A DNA stretch of 6,629 nt from assembly GCA_003176075.1 (NCBI GenBank), contig PSRN01000013.1, positions 1 through 6,629 on the forward strand. Direction: 5' to 3'. The position numbers were made by a program, and so were the translations under genes. Position 1 is the first letter of the stretch. The number at the start of each line of letters is the position of its first letter. The notes below the pieces were generated by a model. It did no database searches. It had not been told where the DNA came from and saw only the letters and a program-made list of their open reading frames with translations. The stretch is from Bdellovibrio sp. (GTDB lineage Bacteria; Bdellovibrionota; Bdellovibrionia; Bdellovibrionales; Bdellovibrionaceae). Shown in pieces: positions 6,432 through 6,629 of the stretch.

Positions 6432-6629
6432 ATGGACCCAAGCCAAGCTTACGGTCTGTGGAGTCGCCAAAGGCGACGACTTGGTCTGCGGAGTTGCCGA
6501 AGGCAACGACTTGGTCGAACTCTTTACTTGTTCATCTTTATAGGCCTGGTTTCAGCCGTCAACGCAGCGGCCTTCCCACCAGCCTTTCCACCAGCCAAGG
6601 ATCTCCTTCCAACGGCGGACTTCCCTCCG
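6432..6629 (+). CDS. Start of a putative secreted protein with signal peptide, 3'-partial
   Basis: The frame stays open for 66 codons to the window edge and begins with a well-placed Shine-Dalgarno and ATG. The first 29 residues are unusually basic: ten arginines lie between residues 12 and 29, and most of that stretch is encoded by the two tandem palindromic repeat units. A hydrophobic core, TLYLFIFIGLVSA (30-42), follows and ends in VNAAA (43-47), a good signal peptidase I site after residue 45 or 46. The predicted mature end is proline-rich with FPPAFPPA (48-55) and a third FPP at 64-66. I do not recognise the family and cannot say what the protein does once exported. The RRQRL stretch before the core is only loosely like a Tat motif, so Sec export is more likely. 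That the gene is real rests on the ribosome site, the signal-peptide pattern and the uninterrupted frame. Confidence 0.6.
   Translation, partial: MDPSQAYGLWSRQRRRLGLRSCRRQRLGRTLYLFIFIGLVSAVNAAAFPPAFPPAKDLLPTADFPP
6453..6512. repeat. Palindromic repeat family, copies 3 and 4 (30-bp tandem inside coding sequence)
   Basis: Two adjacent 30-bp units (6453-6482 and 6483-6512) differ at four positions. Each holds a perfect 6-bp inverted repeat: GTCGCCAAAGGCGAC at 6463-6477 and GTTGCCGAAGGCAACG starting at 6493 (stem ends at 6507). Both are followed by GACTTGGTC. Two of the four differences form one base pair of the stem (C-G becomes T-A). The 30-bp period keeps the frame of the gene starting at 6432, and the units encode most of its Arg-rich segment. 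Confidence 0.87.
6571..6594 (+). repeat. 12-bp tandem duplication encoding FPPA twice
   Basis: CCTTCCCACCAG is followed directly by CCTTTCCACCAG, with one mismatch. In the frame of the 6432 gene this gives FPPAFPPA just after the predicted signal-peptide cleavage site. It could be the start of a longer proline-rich repeat beyond the window. Confidence 0.6.

Noticed and set aside
6177..6506. Minus-strand open frame of 109 codons spanning the repeats and ending on the HPF-CSD start codon
   Set aside because: It runs through palindromic repeats, has no recognisable domain, overlaps the better supported plus-strand signal-peptide gene and contains the candidate HPF-CSD promoter. It is most likely a by-product of repeat composition.
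6498..6520. Possible twin-arginine (Tat) motif before the hydrophobic core
   Set aside because: The RRQRLG stretch lacks the usual hydrophobic residue two places after the Arg pair, and it is produced by the repeat. The hydrophobic core is typical of Sec signals.

Overview
The window comes from a Gram-negative bacterium. It carries an RND-family inner-membrane pump, two polyprenyl-phosphate-type envelope glycosyltransferases and a Sec-type signal peptide. Base composition looks moderately GC-rich throughout. I cannot place the organism more closely from the sequence alone. The gene mix would suit a Bdellovibrionota or deltaproteobacterial-like genome, but that is only a guess. No rRNA, tRNA, CRISPR array, transposase or phage gene was seen.

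Layout, left to right. (1) Bases 1-2817, + strand: the last ~938 residues of an RND efflux permease of the AcrB/HAE type, whose N-terminus lies outside the window. (2) Bases 2851-4011, - strand: a family-2 (DPM1/GtrB-like) glycosyltransferase with a membrane-anchored C-terminus, convergent with the pump gene across a 33-bp gap. (3) Bases 4012-4076: a 65-bp divergent control region. A near-symmetric TTGTCAA core could serve as the -35 of both neighbours, and each -10 is placed so that transcription would begin at or next to the start codon (leaderless mRNAs). (4) Bases 4077-5621, + strand: a polytopic GT-C/PMT-like (GT39-type) glycosyltransferase. Its 3' end overlaps the next gene by 8 bp in convergent orientation. 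(5) Bases 5614-6180, - strand: a fusion of a ribosome hibernation factor (HPF/RaiA) domain with a cold-shock domain, with a strong Shine-Dalgarno and a GTG start. (6) Bases 6181-6431: an intergenic stretch with a candidate promoter for (5) and two copies of a small palindromic repeat. (7) Bases 6432-6629, + strand: the start of an apparent secreted-protein gene that runs off the window. Two further copies of the same palindrome lie inside its first codons and encode its Arg-rich pre-signal segment.

How the genes fit together. The divergent pair (2)/(4) is a plausible two-step module: the GT2 enzyme would load a sugar onto a polyprenyl phosphate at the cytoplasmic face, and the GT-C enzyme would transfer it to an acceptor on the periplasmic side. 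The pump is probably the end of an efflux operon that starts upstream. The HPF-CSD protein is likely an independent stress or stationary-phase gene. The most unusual element is the palindromic repeat family at 6262-6507. Its four copies keep their hairpin through paired base changes, and two copies appear to be read as protein.
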